DNA of 64,000 nucleotides from Pseudomonas zanjanensis (GCF_014268745.2 NZ_JABWRB020000003.1:558001-622000), one strand, 5' to 3'. Shown: positions 24,940-35,623, numbered from the stretch's first letter. Notes: generated by a model not told the origin, from the sequence alone. Program-made: numbers and translations.

Positions 24940-26394
24940 ATGAAACTAATCGTAAAAGTCTTCCCCGAGATCACCATCAAGAGCCGCCCGGTACGGATGC
25001 GTTTCATCCGCCAGTTGGCCAAGAACATCCGTGCCGTGCTCCGAGACCTGGACCCGGCTGTGGTGGTGAATGGCGTGTGGGACAACCTCGAGCTGGAAAC
25101 CCGTGTCAGCGAACCCAAGGTCCTCAAGGAAATGACCGAGCGCCTGAGCTGCATGCCGGGCATCGCGCATTTTCTGCAAGTCGATGAATACCCGTTGGGT
25201 GATTTCGACGACATCCTTGCCAAGTGCATGCTTCATTATGGTGACGCACTGACCGGCAAGATCTTTTCGGTGCGTTGCAAGCGTGCGGGCAAGCATGCGT
25301 TCAGCTCGATGGATGTGGAGAAGTACGTCGGCAGCCAGTTGCGCCGGCAGTGCGGCGCGGCCGGTATTTCGTTGAAAGACCCGGAAATCGAAGTCCGCAT
25401 CGAAATTCGCGACCAGCGGCTGTTCGTGATCCACAGCCAGCACAACAGCATCGGCGGTTATCCGCTGGGTTCGCTGGAGCAGACCCTGGTGCTGATGTCC
25501 GGTGGCTTCGACTCCACGGTAGCCGCCTACCAGATTATGCGTCGCGGGTTGATGAGCCATTTCTGCTTCTTCAACCTCGGCGGGCGCGCCCATGAATTGG
25601 GCGTAATGGAAGTGGCGCACTTCATCTGGAAGAAGTACGGCAGCTCCCAACGCGTGTTATTTGTGAGTGTGCCGTTCGAGGAAGTCCTGGGCGAGATTCT
25701 CGGCAAAGTCGATAACAGTCATATGGGCGTCATTTTGAAGCGTATGATGTTGCGTGCCGCGTCGAGCATTGCCGACCGCCTGCAAATCGATGCGCTGGTG
25801 ACCGGCGAGGCGATTTCCCAGGTATCGAGCCAGACGTTGCCGAACCTGTCGGTGATCGATTGCGTGACCGAGAAGCTGGTCTTGCGGCCGCTGATTGCCA
25901 GCCACAAGCAGGACATCATCGACCAGGCCAACGAAATCGGCACCGCCGAGTTTGCCCGGCACATGCCTGAGTACTGCGGCGTCATCTCGGTCAATCCGAA
26001 GACGGCGGCCAAGCGCGGGCGGGTAGAGCACGAAGAGAAAGAATTCGACATGGCGGTGCTCGAGCGAGCGCTCGAAAACGCCAGGCTGGTGCCGATCGAT
26101 CGAGTCATCGATGAGTTGGGCCAGGATGTTCAAATTGAAGAAGTCGGCGAAGCACTGGCCGGTCAGATCATCATCGACATCCGCCACCCGGATGACGCTG
26201 AAGACGACCCGCTGAGTGTCGCCGGCATCGAGGTAAAAACGATGCCGTTCTATGCAGTGAACGCGCGTTTCAAGGAACTGGACCCTACTCGCCAGTACCT
26301 GCTCTATTGCGACAAAGGCGTGATGAGTCGCCTGCATGCCCACCATTTGCTCAGTGAGGGGCATGCCAATGTGCGCGTTTATCGACCGAGCTAA
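24940..26394 (+). CDS. thiI: ThiI, tRNA 4-thiouridine synthase / thiamine sulfurtransferase
   Basis: Makes s4U8 in tRNA and provides sulfur for the thiamine thiazole ring. The 484-residue protein has N-terminal ferredoxin-like and THUMP domains (residues 1-165), the PP-loop SGGFDST at about 186-192 and a C-terminal rhodanese domain with persulfide Cys457 (YLLYCDKGVMS). That cysteine aligns with the essential C456 of the E. coli protein. The ATG at 24940 starts the conserved MKLIVKVFPEITIKS; the frame extends 21 codons upstream over the promoter. Confidence 0.96.
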   Translation: MKLIVKVFPEITIKSRPVRMRFIRQLAKNIRAVLRDLDPAVVVNGVWDNLELETRVSEPKVLKEMTERLSCMPGIAHFLQVDEYPLGDFDDILAKCMLHYGDALTGKIFSVRCKRAGKHAFSSMDVEKYVGSQLRRQCGAAGISLKDPEIEVRIEIRDQRLFVIHSQHNSIGGYPLGSLEQTLVLMSGGFDSTVAAYQIMRRGLMSHFCFFNLGGRAHELGVMEVAHFIWKKYGSSQRVLFVSVPFEEVLGEILGKVDNSHMGVILKRMMLRAASSIADRLQIDALVTGEAISQVSSQTLPNLSVIDCVTEKLVLRPLIASHKQDIIDQANEIGTAEFARHMPEYCGVISVNPKTAAKRGRVEHEEKEFDMAVLERALENARLVPIDRVIDELGQDVQIEEVGEALAGQIIIDIRHPDDAEDDPLSVAGIEVKTMPFYAVNARFKELDPTRQYLLYCDKGVMSRLHAHHLLSEGHANVRVYRPS

Positions 26395-26528
26395 GTGCCC
26401 GGGGCTGTTTGCCTGTGGCCTGCGTCACCGGCCCCCCGACGCCGCCGACACGCTGTAACTGTCGGACTCTACTGTAAATCGCTGCCACGACCTGTCAGCA
26501 CACCGAATCCTCTGATCGAGATACACAA

Positions 26529-28349
26529 GTGATCGAAAATCTACGCAACATCGCCATCATTGCTCACGTTGACCATGGTAAGACCACCCTGGTAGACAAA
26601 CTCTTGCGTCAATCCGGCACCCTGGAGCGCAACGAGCTCAACGACGAGCGCGTGATGGACTCCAACGACCAGGAAAAAGAGCGCGGTATTACCATCCTGG
26701 CAAAAAACACCGCCATCAACTGGAACGGCTACCACATCAACATCGTGGACACCCCGGGCCACGCCGACTTCGGTGGTGAAGTAGAGCGCGTGATGTCGAT
26801 GGTTGACTCCGTACTGCTGCTGGTTGACGCTCAAGACGGCCCTATGCCGCAAACCCGTTTCGTGACCAAGAAGGCGTTCGAAGCCGGCCTGCGTCCGATC
26901 GTGTGCATCAACAAGGTTGACCGTCCAGGCGCGCGTCCAGACTGGGTTCTGGACCAGATCTTCGACCTGTTCGACAACCTGGGTGCCACCGAAGAACAGC
27001 TGGACTTCAAAGTCGTCTACGCCTCGGCCCTGAACGGCATTGCCGGTCTGGACCACACCGAAATGGCCGAAGACATGACCCCGCTGTACCAGTCGATCGT
27101 CGACAACGTACCTGCGCCGAAAGTCGACCGTGACGGTCCGTTCCAGATGCAAATCTCGGCACTGGACTACAACAGCTTCCTGGGTGTTATCGGTGTTGGC
27201 CGTATCGCTCGTGGTCGCGTCAAGCCGAACACTCCGGTCGTGGCTGTCGGCGCCGACGGCAAGCGCCGCAACGGTCGTATCCTGAAGCTGATGGGTCACC
27301 ACGGCCTGCACCGTGTAGACGTTGAAGAAGCAGCCGCCGGTGACATCGTCTGCATCAGCGGTATGGACTCGCTGTTCATCTCCGACACCCTGTGCCACCC
27401 GGACACCGTTGAAGCGATGAAGCCGTTGACCGTCGACGAGCCAACCGTTTCCATGACCTTCCAGGTCAACGACTCGCCATTCTGCGGTAAAGAAGGCAAG
27501 TTCGTGACGTCCCGTAACATCAAGGAACGTCTGGACAAAGAGCTGCTGTACAACGTTGCACTGCGCGTTGAAGAAGGCGACTCGGCTGACAAGTTCAAGG
27601 TCTCCGGCCGTGGCGAGCTGCACCTCTCGGTGCTGATCGAAACCATGCGTCGCGAAGGCTTCGAAATGGCTGTAGGCCGTCCGGAAGTGATCATCCGTCT
27701 GGTTGACGGCGTGAAGCACGAACCGTTCGAAAACGTCACCATCGACCTGCCGGAAGAATCCCAAGGCAAGGTGATGGAAGAGATGGGCCTGCGTAAGGGC
27801 GACCTGACCAACATGGTGCCGGATGGCAAAGGCCGTGTACGTCTGGAATACAACATCCCTGCTCGTGGTCTGATCGGTTTCCGTAACCAGTTCCTGACCC
27901 TGACCAACGGTGCTGGCATCCTGACCTCGATCTTCGACCGTTACGACGTGATGAAGTCGGGCGACATGTCCGGCCGTCAGAACGGCGTTCTGGTTTCGGT
28001 TGAAACCGGCAAGGCGCTGACCTACTCCCTGGAAACCCTCCAGGCGCGTGGCAAGCTGTTCGTCGAGCACGGCCAGGAAATCTACGGCGGTCAGATCGTT
28101 GGTCTGAACAGCCGTGACAACGACCTGGGCGTGAACCCTACCAAGGGCAAGAAGCTCGACAACATGCGTGCTTCGGGTAAAGACGAAACCATCGCCCTGG
28201 TTCCACCTGTTCGCTTCACTTTGGAACAGGCCCTGGAGTTCATCCAGGATGACGAGCTGTGCGAAGTGACGCCTAAGTCGATCCGCCTGCGCAAGAAGAT
28301 CCTGGACGAAAGCGAGCGTACCCGCGCCGCCAAGAAAGCCAAGAACTGA
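26529..28349 (+). CDS. typA: TypA/BipA, ribosome-associated translational GTPase
   Basis: A 606-residue EF-G-like GTPase used in 50S assembly and stress or cold adaptation. It has G1 AHVDHGKTT (residues 11-19), G3 DTPGHADFGG and G4 NKVDRPGA motifs, then domains II, III and V and the BipA-specific C-terminal domain. The start codon is GTG (VIENLRNIAIIAHVDHG), with only a weak GAG upstream. Biased codon use suggests high expression. A strong terminator follows. Confidence 0.97.
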   Translation: MIENLRNIAIIAHVDHGKTTLVDKLLRQSGTLERNELNDERVMDSNDQEKERGITILAKNTAINWNGYHINIVDTPGHADFGGEVERVMSMVDSVLLLVDAQDGPMPQTRFVTKKAFEAGLRPIVCINKVDRPGARPDWVLDQIFDLFDNLGATEEQLDFKVVYASALNGIAGLDHTEMAEDMTPLYQSIVDNVPAPKVDRDGPFQMQISALDYNSFLGVIGVGRIARGRVKPNTPVVAVGADGKRRNGRILKLMGHHGLHRVDVEEAAAGDIVCISGMDSLFISDTLCHPDTVEAMKPLTVDEPTVSMTFQVNDSPFCGKEGKFVTSRNIKERLDKELLYNVALRVEEGDSADKFKVSGRGELHLSVLIETMRREGFEMAVGRPEVIIRLVDGVKHEPFENVTIDLPEESQGKVMEEMGLRKGDLTNMVPDGKGRVRLEYNIPARGLIGFRNQFLTLTNGAGILTSIFDRYDVMKSGDMSGRQNGVLVSVETGKALTYSLETLQARGKLFVEHGQEIYGGQIVGLNSRDNDLGVNPTKGKKLDNMRASGKDETIALVPPVRFTLEQALEFIQDDELCEVTPKSIRLRKKILDESERTRAAKKAKN

Positions 28350-28371
28350 TTGCCTTAGCCTCGGCTGAATG

Positions 28372-28408
28372 AAAACGCCCCCGGTTGTGAGACCGGGGGC
28401 GTTTTTTT
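28372..28408 (+). terminator. Intrinsic terminator of typA
   Basis: Stem AAAACGCCCCCGGT / ACCGGGGGCGTTTT with a 6-base loop, then TTT; 22 bases after the stop. Confidence 0.95.
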
Positions 28409-28443
28409 GTGCCTGGAAATTATTGGGTGTCTGATAGGGCCCC

Positions 28444-28540
28444 TTCGCGAGCAAGCCCGCTCCCACAGTGGATCTTCAGTGGACACAGATTTTGTATCCG
28501 CCGTAGATCCATTGTGGGAGCGGGCTTGCTCGCGAAAGCG
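28444..28540. repeat. REP pair in outward orientation (family A)
   Basis: Arms AGCAAGCCCGCTCCCACA (28450-28467) and TGTGGGAGCGGGCTTGCT (28513-28530) are arranged opposite to a normal REPIN, with the TCCCACA ends facing each other. Confidence 0.88.
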
Positions 28541-28572
28541 ATCTGCAAAACGCCGCAGAAACTAGCAGTCGA

Positions 28573-29010
28573 TCAGAATTTGTCCAACGTCCGCGGATTG
28601 CGCTCGCGCTCCACTTCCTTGGGCTTGTAGGCGCAATAGCCTGGCCGTGGCCCGACCCGAGGATGGTTGCGGCAGGTGTCCGGGCGCTTCTCGTAAATGG
28701 TGCACAGCCGGCTCTTGCGGTCCAGATAAAGGCAATCGTTGTTGCTCATGCGCTGGAGCGTGAAGATTTCCGACTTCTGGTTGTAACGCTCGACGATCCC
28801 TTCCTTTTGCAGGCGCTTGGCGATGTTCTTCGGTGGGTCGCCCAGTTCGAACTCATCGACGATGCCAATGCGGATCAGGTCCTTGATCTTGACCTCCACC
28901 GGCAGCGTGCAGCAGCTCGACACGCAGGAACCGCACATCGGGGCGGAGTACTTGGCCCAGGTATCGAGTCGGTCGATCTCCGCGGCGGCGATCAGGTTGG
29001 GCTTCATCAT
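28573..29010 (-). CDS. YkgJ family cysteine cluster protein
   Basis: A 145-residue protein with the Cys cluster motif MCGSCVSSCC near residue 26, and further cysteines in NDCLYLD, SRLCTIYEKRPDTCRNHP and GYCAY, that fits the YkgJ/zinc-or-iron-cluster family (CxxCxxxCC). The metal is unknown. The start is ambiguous among GTG 29013, ATG 29010 and ATG 29007, with no decisive ribosome site. It is divergent from glgP. Confidence 0.85.
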   Translation of the reverse strand: MMKPNLIAAAEIDRLDTWAKYSAPMCGSCVSSCCTLPVEVKIKDLIRIGIVDEFELGDPPKNIAKRLQKEGIVERYNQKSEIFTLQRMSNNDCLYLDRKSRLCTIYEKRPDTCRNHPRVGPRPGYCAYKPKEVERERNPRTLDKF

Positions 29011-29264
29011 CACGGTTTACCAGCATGCATCAGGGCGCGCGATCATACCGGGACTGGTGAAATTTTGAACGACCATCTGCCGGTTTTTTTTGCATCCCGG
29101 CAAAACCTGTCCGGACCGGCACGGCCCCTGCATTCATTCGGCCATCCGGCAATTCCATGGCGGCGATTCTCCGACACTCGGGGAAATCCACCGAACCAAG
29201 AGCCTGTACCGTCTGTCAGACCGTCTAGGCTCAGACAATTCCATGCTCGTTCGAGGTCTTATCA

Positions 29265-31715
29265 ATGACTCAAGAACCACTTGTTCGCGAAGCTGAAGTT
29301 GCGGCATTTCGCGACGCCGTGTTGACCAAACTCACTTATGCCGTCGGCAAGGACCCCGATCATGCGTTTGATCACGATTGGTTCGAAGCCATTGCCCTCG
29401 CCGCCCGCGACCACATGGTCGAACACTGGATGGACCACACGCGGCAGATCTACCGCAAGGGCCAGAAGCGGGTCTATTACCTTTCCCTGGAATTTCTCAT
29501 CGGTCGCTTGCTCTACGACAGCCTGAGCAACCTCGGCTTGCTGGACACCGCCCGTGAGGCCTTGACTGAGCTGGGCGTGGACCTGGAGCGCATCCGCCTG
29601 CTCGAGCCCGACGCGGCGCTGGGCAACGGTGGCCTTGGCCGCTTGGCGGCGTGCTTCATGGAAAGCATGTCCACACTGGGTATCGCCGGCCATGGCTACG
29701 GTATTCGTTACGAACACGGCTTGTTCCGCCAGGCTATCGTCGACGGCTGGCAGCAGGAGCAGACCGAGCACTGGCTGGATTTCGGCAACCCGTGGGAGTT
29801 CGAACGTCCGGAAGTGGTCTACCCGATCGGCTTTGGCGGCAGCGTCGAGACCGTCACCGATGACACCGGCAAGACCCGCCAGGTCTGGTCCCCGGCCGAA
29901 ACCGTGCGGGCCATTGCCTATGACACGCCAGTGGTGGGCTGGCGCGGCGCGAGCGTCAACACCCTGCGCCTGTGGCGTGCCCGGGCCATGGAAGAGCTGC
30001 ACCTGGAGCGCTTCAATGCCGGCGACCACCTCGGCGCCGTAGCCGAAGTGGCTCGCGCCGAAAGTATTTCCCGCGTGCTGTACCCGGCCGACAGCACCGA
30101 AGCCGGCCAGGAGCTGCGCCTGCGCCAGGAGTATTTCTTCGTTGCCGCCTCGTTGCAGGACTTGCTGCGCCGGCATCGCAACATGCACACCTCGGTGCTG
30201 ACCCTGGGCGATCACGCGGCCATCCAGCTCAACGACACGCACCCGTCCATTGCCGTGGCCGAGTTGATGCGGCAATTGGTGGATGTCTACGACGTGGCCT
30301 GGGACGCGGCTTGGCAGGTCACCCAGGACACGCTGTCGTATACCAATCACACGCTGTTGCCCGAAGCCTTGGAAACCTGGCCGGTGGGGCTGATGGAGCG
30401 CATGTTGCCCCGGCACATGCAGATCATCTACCTGATCAACGCCCAGCACATCGATTCGCTGCGGGCCAAGGGTGTGCACGATTTCGACGTCCTGCGCGCG
30501 GTGTCGCTGATCGAGGAAGACAACGGTCGCCGGGTGCGCATGGGCAACCTGGCGTTCCTCGGTTCCCACAGCGTCAATGGCGTGTCCGGGCTGCATACCC
30601 AGTTGATGCGCAGCACGGTGTTCTCCGAACTGCACAAACTCTATCCGGAGCGGATCAACAACAAGACCAACGGCATCACCTTCCGCCGCTGGCTGTTCCA
30701 GGCCAACGCTGAATTGACGTCGATGATGGTCGACGCCCTCGGCCCGAGCGTGCTTGACAACCCAGAGGAGCGCTTGATCGAACTGGAACCGTTTGCCGAC
30801 AAGCCGGCGTTTCGCAAGCAGTTCGCCGAGCAGCGCCTGCACAGCAAGAAGGCCCTGGCTTACTTGATTCATGAACGATTGGGCATCGCCGTCAACCCGG
30901 CGGCGATGTTCGACGTGCAGGTCAAGCGGATCCACGAGTACAAGCGCCAATTGCTCAACCTGATGCACACCGTGGCGTTGTACCAGGCGATTCGTGCCGA
31001 GCCGGAAGTGGACTGGGTGCCGCGGGTGAAGATCTTCGCCGGCAAGGCCGCCGCCAGTTATCACCAGGCCAAGCTGATCATCAAATTGACCAACGACATC
31101 GCCCGGGTGGTGAACAACGACCCGACCGTGCGCGGCTTGCTCAAGGTGGTGTTCCTGCCCAACTACAACGTCAGCCTGGCCGAAAGCATCATCCCGGCGG
31201 CGGACTTGTCGGAGCAGATTTCTACCGCCGGTTTCGAAGCCTCGGGCACCAGCAACATGAAGTTCGGCCTCAACGGCGCGCTGACCATCGGCACCATGGA
31301 CGGCGCCAACGTGGAAATGCATGACCGCGTCGGTGGCGAGCACATGTTCATCTTCGGCCTGACCGCCGAGCAGGTGGAGGCGCGCAAGCGCAACGGCGAA
31401 TTCAGCGCCGCACCGGACATCGCCGCCTCCCATCGCCTCAACGATGTGTTGCAGGCGATTCGGGGCGGGGTGTTCTCGCCGGATGACCCGATGCGCTACG
31501 CCGGTCTCGTCGACTCGCTGGTGGACTACGACCGCTTCCTGGTGTGCGCCGATTTCGACGCCTACTGGAACGCCCAGGCCAAGGTCGAAGAGAAGTGGCA
31601 CGACTCCAAGCAATGGTGGCGCTCGGCGGTGCTCAACACCGCGCGCATGGGCTGGTTCTCCTCTGACCGGACTATCCGGGAATACGCCACCGACATCTGG
31701 AAAGCCCTGGAATAG
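29265..31715 (+). CDS. glgP: Glycogen/maltodextrin phosphorylase
   Basis: An 816-residue GT35 phosphorylase that releases glucose-1-phosphate from alpha-1,4-glucans. The PLP lysine lies in EASGTSNMKFGLNGALTIGT near residue 665, and the phosphate/substrate site includes NGGLGRLAACF near 123. GAGG eight bases before the ATG supports this start. No other glycogen gene is adjacent, so it stands alone in this region. The 250 bases upstream hold no recognisable promoter or gene. Confidence 0.96.
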   Translation: MTQEPLVREAEVAAFRDAVLTKLTYAVGKDPDHAFDHDWFEAIALAARDHMVEHWMDHTRQIYRKGQKRVYYLSLEFLIGRLLYDSLSNLGLLDTAREALTELGVDLERIRLLEPDAALGNGGLGRLAACFMESMSTLGIAGHGYGIRYEHGLFRQAIVDGWQQEQTEHWLDFGNPWEFERPEVVYPIGFGGSVETVTDDTGKTRQVWSPAETVRAIAYDTPVVGWRGASVNTLRLWRARAMEELHLERFNAGDHLGAVAEVARAESISRVLYPADSTEAGQELRLRQEYFFVAASLQDLLRRHRNMHTSVLTLGDHAAIQLNDTHPSIAVAELMRQLVDVYDVAWDAAWQVTQDTLSYTNHTLLPEALETWPVGLMERMLPRHMQIIYLINAQHIDSLRAKGVHDFDVLRAVSLIEEDNGRRVRMGNLAFLGSHSVNGVSGLHTQLMRSTVFSELHKLYPERINNKTNGITFRRWLFQANAELTSMMVDALGPSVLDNPEERLIELEPFADKPAFRKQFAEQRLHSKKALAYLIHERLGIAVNPAAMFDVQVKRIHEYKRQLLNLMHTVALYQAIRAEPEVDWVPRVKIFAGKAAASYHQAKLIIKLTNDIARVVNNDPTVRGLLKVVFLPNYNVSLAESIIPAADLSEQISTAGFEASGTSNMKFGLNGALTIGTMDGANVEMHDRVGGEHMFIFGLTAEQVEARKRNGEFSAAPDIAASHRLNDVLQAIRGGVFSPDDPMRYAGLVDSLVDYDRFLVCADFDAYWNAQAKVEEKWHDSKQWWRSAVLNTARMGWFSSDRTIREYATDIWKALE

Positions 31716-31826
31716 CCTTTACTGCAAGAAATGTGAGCGAAGCCCAACGGCGGTTGGGCTTCGTCGATATACTAGGCGCCAGTTTCGCCGGGCTGTGGTG
31801 TCATAGGCTCAGTCAGATAGGGCCAT

Positions 31827-31916
31827 TGTGGGAGCGAGCCTGCTCGCGAAAGCGGTCTGTCAGCCAACATTGATGTTCGGTTTGAAGGCCCTTTCGCGAG
31901 CAGGCTCGCTCCCACA
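31827..31916. repeat. REPIN (family A)
   Basis: GAGCGAGCCTGCTCGCG arm variant on both sides; lies between glgP and the DUF2339 gene. Confidence 0.95.
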
Positions 31917-31999
31917 GGGTTTGGGGGTTTCCACTAGACTGATCCAGGCACCGCATCACCCCGGTTACGCCCGCAACGGGCCGCTTAGGGATATCGACC

Positions 32000-34900
32000 A
32001 TGCAATGGATCTTGACGTTGTTGGGCCTGGCACTCGGCTGGGTGGTGGACGAGTCGTTCGCCGATGCGCTGATAGGCGCACTGGTGGGGCTTGGCATCGC
32101 CCAGTCGTTTCGACTGGGGCGCCTGGCTATCCAGGCGGCCAAGCAACAGATCTTGTTGCAAGAAGCCCAGCAGAGCGTGCTCACGTTGGAAGCCCGCCTG
32201 GCGGTTCTCGAACGCGGCAATGTGGCCGAACCGCCTGATCCGGCGCCAGCGCCCGAGGTAGTCGAGCCCCAGGCCTCGCGCCCTGCAACGCGCACCGAGC
32301 CGCAGCTCGTCTGGGAGTTGCCGCCAGACCTCGAACCCGTTTCCGCGATGGCCAGCCAGGCCAGCCAGCCGTTGCCCGATGACATTTGGACGCCCGCGCC
32401 AGAGACGTCCAGTCGACGTGCCAACCGCGACTTTGCCCCTTTGCCCCTGGAGCCGATCGCTGCGGAGCCGGCGGCCCCGCGCGGCCCGAATCTGTTCGAC
32501 CGCGCCGTGACGGGCGCGCGCAACTGGCTGTTTGGCGGCAATACCGTGCTGCGAGTCGGTGTGCTGCTGTTGTTCCTCGGCCTGGCGTTCTTGCTGCGCT
32601 ACGCCACCGAAGGCATGGTGGTGCCGATCGAAGTGCGTTACGCCGGTGTGGCGGCCAGTGCGTTGGGCCTGCTGGGCCTGGGCTGGTGGTTGCGCCAACG
32701 CAACAGCAGTTATGCGCTGATGCTCCAGGGGACCGGGATCGCCGTGCTGTACCTGACGGTGTTCGCCGCCATGCGCCTGCATCCGTTGCTCGATTCCAAG
32801 GCGGCCCTGGGTTTGCTGGTGGCGGTCACGGTGTTCTCGGCGATCCTCGCGGTTACGCAGAACGCCATGGGCCTGGCTGCTGCTGCGGCGCTGGGTGGGT
32901 TTGCCGCCCCGATCCTGACCTCCACTGGCAGCGGCAACCACGTTGCCCTGTTCAGCTATTTCATCCTGCTCAATGCCGGCATCCTCGCGATTGCCTGGTT
33001 CAAGGCCTGGCGCCTGCTCAACCTGATCGGTTTTGTCGGCACCTTCGGCATCGGTTTCGCCTGGGGCCTGCGTTCCTACGCACCGGAACTGCTGTGGAGC
33101 ACCGAGCCGTTCCTGATCCTGTTCTTCCTCATCTACCTGGCGATTGGCTTGCTGTTCACGCGGCGCAAATTGTTGGAAATGAGCGACGCTCCCGAGGACG
33201 CTAGCCGCGAGGCGTTGCTGCGCTGGTCGGCGCGCAAGGGCGATTACGTGGACGGCAGCATGCTCTTCGGCCCGCCGCTGGTGGGCTTCGGCTTGCAGTT
33301 CGCGTTGGTGCAGCACCTTGAATTCGCCGCCGCCTTCAGCGCCCTGGCCCTGGGCATGATCTACATGGGCCTGGCTCGGCTATTGATGGGTGGGCGCGCC
33401 CTGCTGTTGGCGGAAACCTGCCTGGCCCTGGGGGTGATTTTTGCCAGCCTGGCGATTCCGTTGGGGCTCGATGCCCGTTGGACCGCGGCGGCGTGGGCCG
33501 TGGAAGGCGCGGGGATCTTCTGGCTGGGCCTGCGCCAGCAACGTCCATTGGCCCGGGCTTTTGCCTTGTTGCTGCAAGTGGGCTCGGCACTGGCGTTCCT
33601 CAGCGAGTTGCGCACTGGCGACGGCAGCCTGCTCGATGGTTCACCGCTGGGGGCATTGATGCTCGGCGGCGCCTTGCTGTTCACCTTCTACCAGTTGCTC
33701 AAGGCTGAACCCGGACACTGTTCGCATTGGGAACGCCAAGGCCGGCCTATGCTGGCGGTGCTGGGGCTGAGTTTCCTCTATCTGCTGGCACCGCTGTTCT
33801 TCCTCACCCACGGCACCGCCATTGCCTGGGCCCTCGCCGGTTTGGCGACGCTGTTTGTCGGCCTGCGCCTGCAATCGCGTAGCTTCCTGTTCACGGCGTT
33901 TGCGGTGCAATTGCTCGGCGGCGCGCTGTTCCTGTTGCGCTTGCAAGGTGCCGAGGGCGATGCCTCAGCGGTGTTCAGCGCGGGTTGGAGCGGTTTGCTC
34001 AGTGCTTCGCTGATCGGCCTGGCGTTGATCGGCGGCATGTTGCTGGCGGCGCGCGACGACATGGTGCGCAACGATGTCCGGCTGCTGCGCGGCTTGTCAG
34101 TGGTATTGCTGGCGGGGCTGGTGCTGATCAATCTCGCGGTGCTGTTCGTCCTGCCGTGGCAAACGGCGAGCGGCGTATGGGCGGCCAGCGGCCTGTTGAT
34201 CATCTGGCTGAGCCTGTACTTGAAACAACGGGTGAGCTTTGTCTTCGGCCTGCTGCTGCAACTGCTGGGCGGTGCGGCGTTCCTGACGGCGGGGCCGGCG
34301 CTGTTGGGGCCGCTCAATGCCGAGGACCTGCGGCCCCTGGCCCATAGCGGCTTCTGGACGCCGTTGGTGCTGGGGCTGGCAGCGCTGGTGGGGGCATGGC
34401 GCCTGCAACGGGCGCATGCGGCGCAGGAACTCGATGCCTTGAGCTTGCAGCGCCTGTCCGAGCTGTTGCTGATCTGGGGCGCCGGTTGGTGGGCGCTGGC
34501 GTGGGTCAGCGAAGTGCTGCGCTTCGCCCCGGCGAATCTGCAAGGCAGCTTGCTGTTGGCGGTCGCGGCGCTCAGCGTGGCGGTGTGGAGCGTATTGTCG
34601 CTGCGCTTGAAATGGCCGGCGCTGGGGCTGCTGTGCACCTTGTTGATCCCGGCGGCGGGTTGTGTGCTGGTGGCAACGGGGCACAGCCATTACCACCCGG
34701 CGGCGAACTTTGGTTGGCTGGCCTGGCTGGCGGTATTCGCCGTGCATTTCCTCTCGCTCAAGCGCTTGGCCGAGACGCTGCCGGCGCAGGCGCGCAGCAC
34801 GGCCCACGTCCTCGGTTGCTGGTTGCTGATGGCGGTGTTGATGCTGGAGTTGCGTTACGGCCTGCTGTTGCTGTCCGAGCAGTACAATGCCTGGCGCTGG

Positions 34901-35623
34901 CTGGCCTGGGCGATCCTGCCTGGCTTGTACCTGGTGCTGATGGCCACGCCGCGTACCTTGCCATGGCCGGTCTCGGCCCAGCCGCGCGAATACCGTGTCT
35001 ATGCGGCGGCGCCCATGGCGCTGTTGATGCTCGGTTGGTTCTGGTTGACCAACACCTTCAGTGATGGCAACTCAGAGCCACTGCCTTATGTGCCGTTGCT
35101 CAATCCCCTGGAACTGGGCCTGCTGTTCGCCTTGTTCGGTATCTATGTGTGGGCTCGCAACGCCGTGGCGCAATCGACGAACCGCTGGAGTCGCGTCGGG
35201 CACATCGCCCAGTTGATCGCCGGTGTGTCGCTGTTCGCGTTCTTCACTGCCCTGGTGATGCGCACTGCCCACCAGTGGATGGGCGTGCCGTACGAGCTGG
35301 ATGCGTTGCTCGAGTCAATGTTCGTGCAGGCCGGCTTGTCCATTGTCTGGACCCTGATCGCCCTGGGCCTGATGATCGGGGGGCACCTGCGCCATCGCCG
35401 GGAAGTGTGGCTGGTGGGCGCGGCGTTGATCGCCGTGGTCGTGGCGAAGCTGTTCTTTGTCGAATTGAGTAACCGTGGCGGTCTGGCGCGGATCGTGTCG
35501 TTTATCGGCGTGGGCGTGTTGTTGCTGGTGGTGGGCTACTTCGCGCCGCTGCCGCCAAAACGCCCGGAAACGGCCTCACCGGTCGAGCCGCCGATGCCTG
35601 TCAGTGAGGGAGTGTCATCTTGA
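32000..35623 (+). CDS. DUF2339 large polytopic membrane protein
   Basis: A 1207-residue protein with a short N-terminal helix, a coiled coil near residues 45-75 (AAKQQILLQEAQQSVLTLEARLAVLE), a Pro-rich cytoplasmic linker to about 160 and then some 25-30 hydrophobic segments to the end. This is the DUF2339 architecture. No transport or catalytic motif is recognisable. It overlaps the next gene (TTGA), a DUF3999 protein, so the two probably act together in the envelope. Function unknown. Confidence 0.88.
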   Translation: MQWILTLLGLALGWVVDESFADALIGALVGLGIAQSFRLGRLAIQAAKQQILLQEAQQSVLTLEARLAVLERGNVAEPPDPAPAPEVVEPQASRPATRTEPQLVWELPPDLEPVSAMASQASQPLPDDIWTPAPETSSRRANRDFAPLPLEPIAAEPAAPRGPNLFDRAVTGARNWLFGGNTVLRVGVLLLFLGLAFLLRYATEGMVVPIEVRYAGVAASALGLLGLGWWLRQRNSSYALMLQGTGIAVLYLTVFAAMRLHPLLDSKAALGLLVAVTVFSAILAVTQNAMGLAAAAALGGFAAPILTSTGSGNHVALFSYFILLNAGILAIAWFKAWRLLNLIGFVGTFGIGFAWGLRSYAPELLWSTEPFLILFFLIYLAIGLLFTRRKLLEMSDAPEDASREALLRWSARKGDYVDGSMLFGPPLVGFGLQFALVQHLEFAAAFSALALGMIYMGLARLLMGGRALLLAETCLALGVIFASLAIPLGLDARWTAAAWAVEGAGIFWLGLRQQRPLARAFALLLQVGSALAFLSELRTGDGSLLDGSPLGALMLGGALLFTFYQLLKAEPGHCSHWERQGRPMLAVLGLSFLYLLAPLFFLTHGTAIAWALAGLATLFVGLRLQSRSFLFTAFAVQLLGGALFLLRLQGAEGDASAVFSAGWSGLLSASLIGLALIGGMLLAARDDMVRNDVRLLRGLSVVLLAGLVLINLAVLFVLPWQTASGVWAASGLLIIWLSLYLKQRVSFVFGLLLQLLGGAAFLTAGPALLGPLNAEDLRPLAHSGFWTPLVLGLAALVGAWRLQRAHAAQELDALSLQRLSELLLIWGAGWWALAWVSEVLRFAPANLQGSLLLAVAALSVAVWSVLSLRLKWPALGLLCTLLIPAAGCVLVATGHSHYHPAANFGWLAWLAVFAVHFLSLKRLAETLPAQARSTAHVLGCWLLMAVLMLELRYGLLLLSEQYNAWRWLAWAILPGLYLVLMATPRTLPWPVSAQPREYRVYAAAPMALLMLGWFWLTNTFSDGNSEPLPYVPLLNPLELGLLFALFGIYVWARNAVAQSTNRWSRVGHIAQLIAGVSLFAFFTALVMRTAHQWMGVPYELDALLESMFVQAGLSIVWTLIALGLMIGGHLRHRREVWLVGAALIAVVVAKLFFVELSNRGGLARIVSFIGVGVLLLVVGYFAPLPPKRPETASPVEPPMPVSEGVSS

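Noticed and set aside
26541..28466. A 641-codon antisense frame over typA
   Set aside because: A mirror of strong codon bias in typA, and its start lies in REP sequence.
29262..31613. A 783-codon antisense frame over glgP
   Set aside because: Long antisense frames are common in GC-rich genes; the composition mirrors the third-codon bias of glgP and shows no domain.
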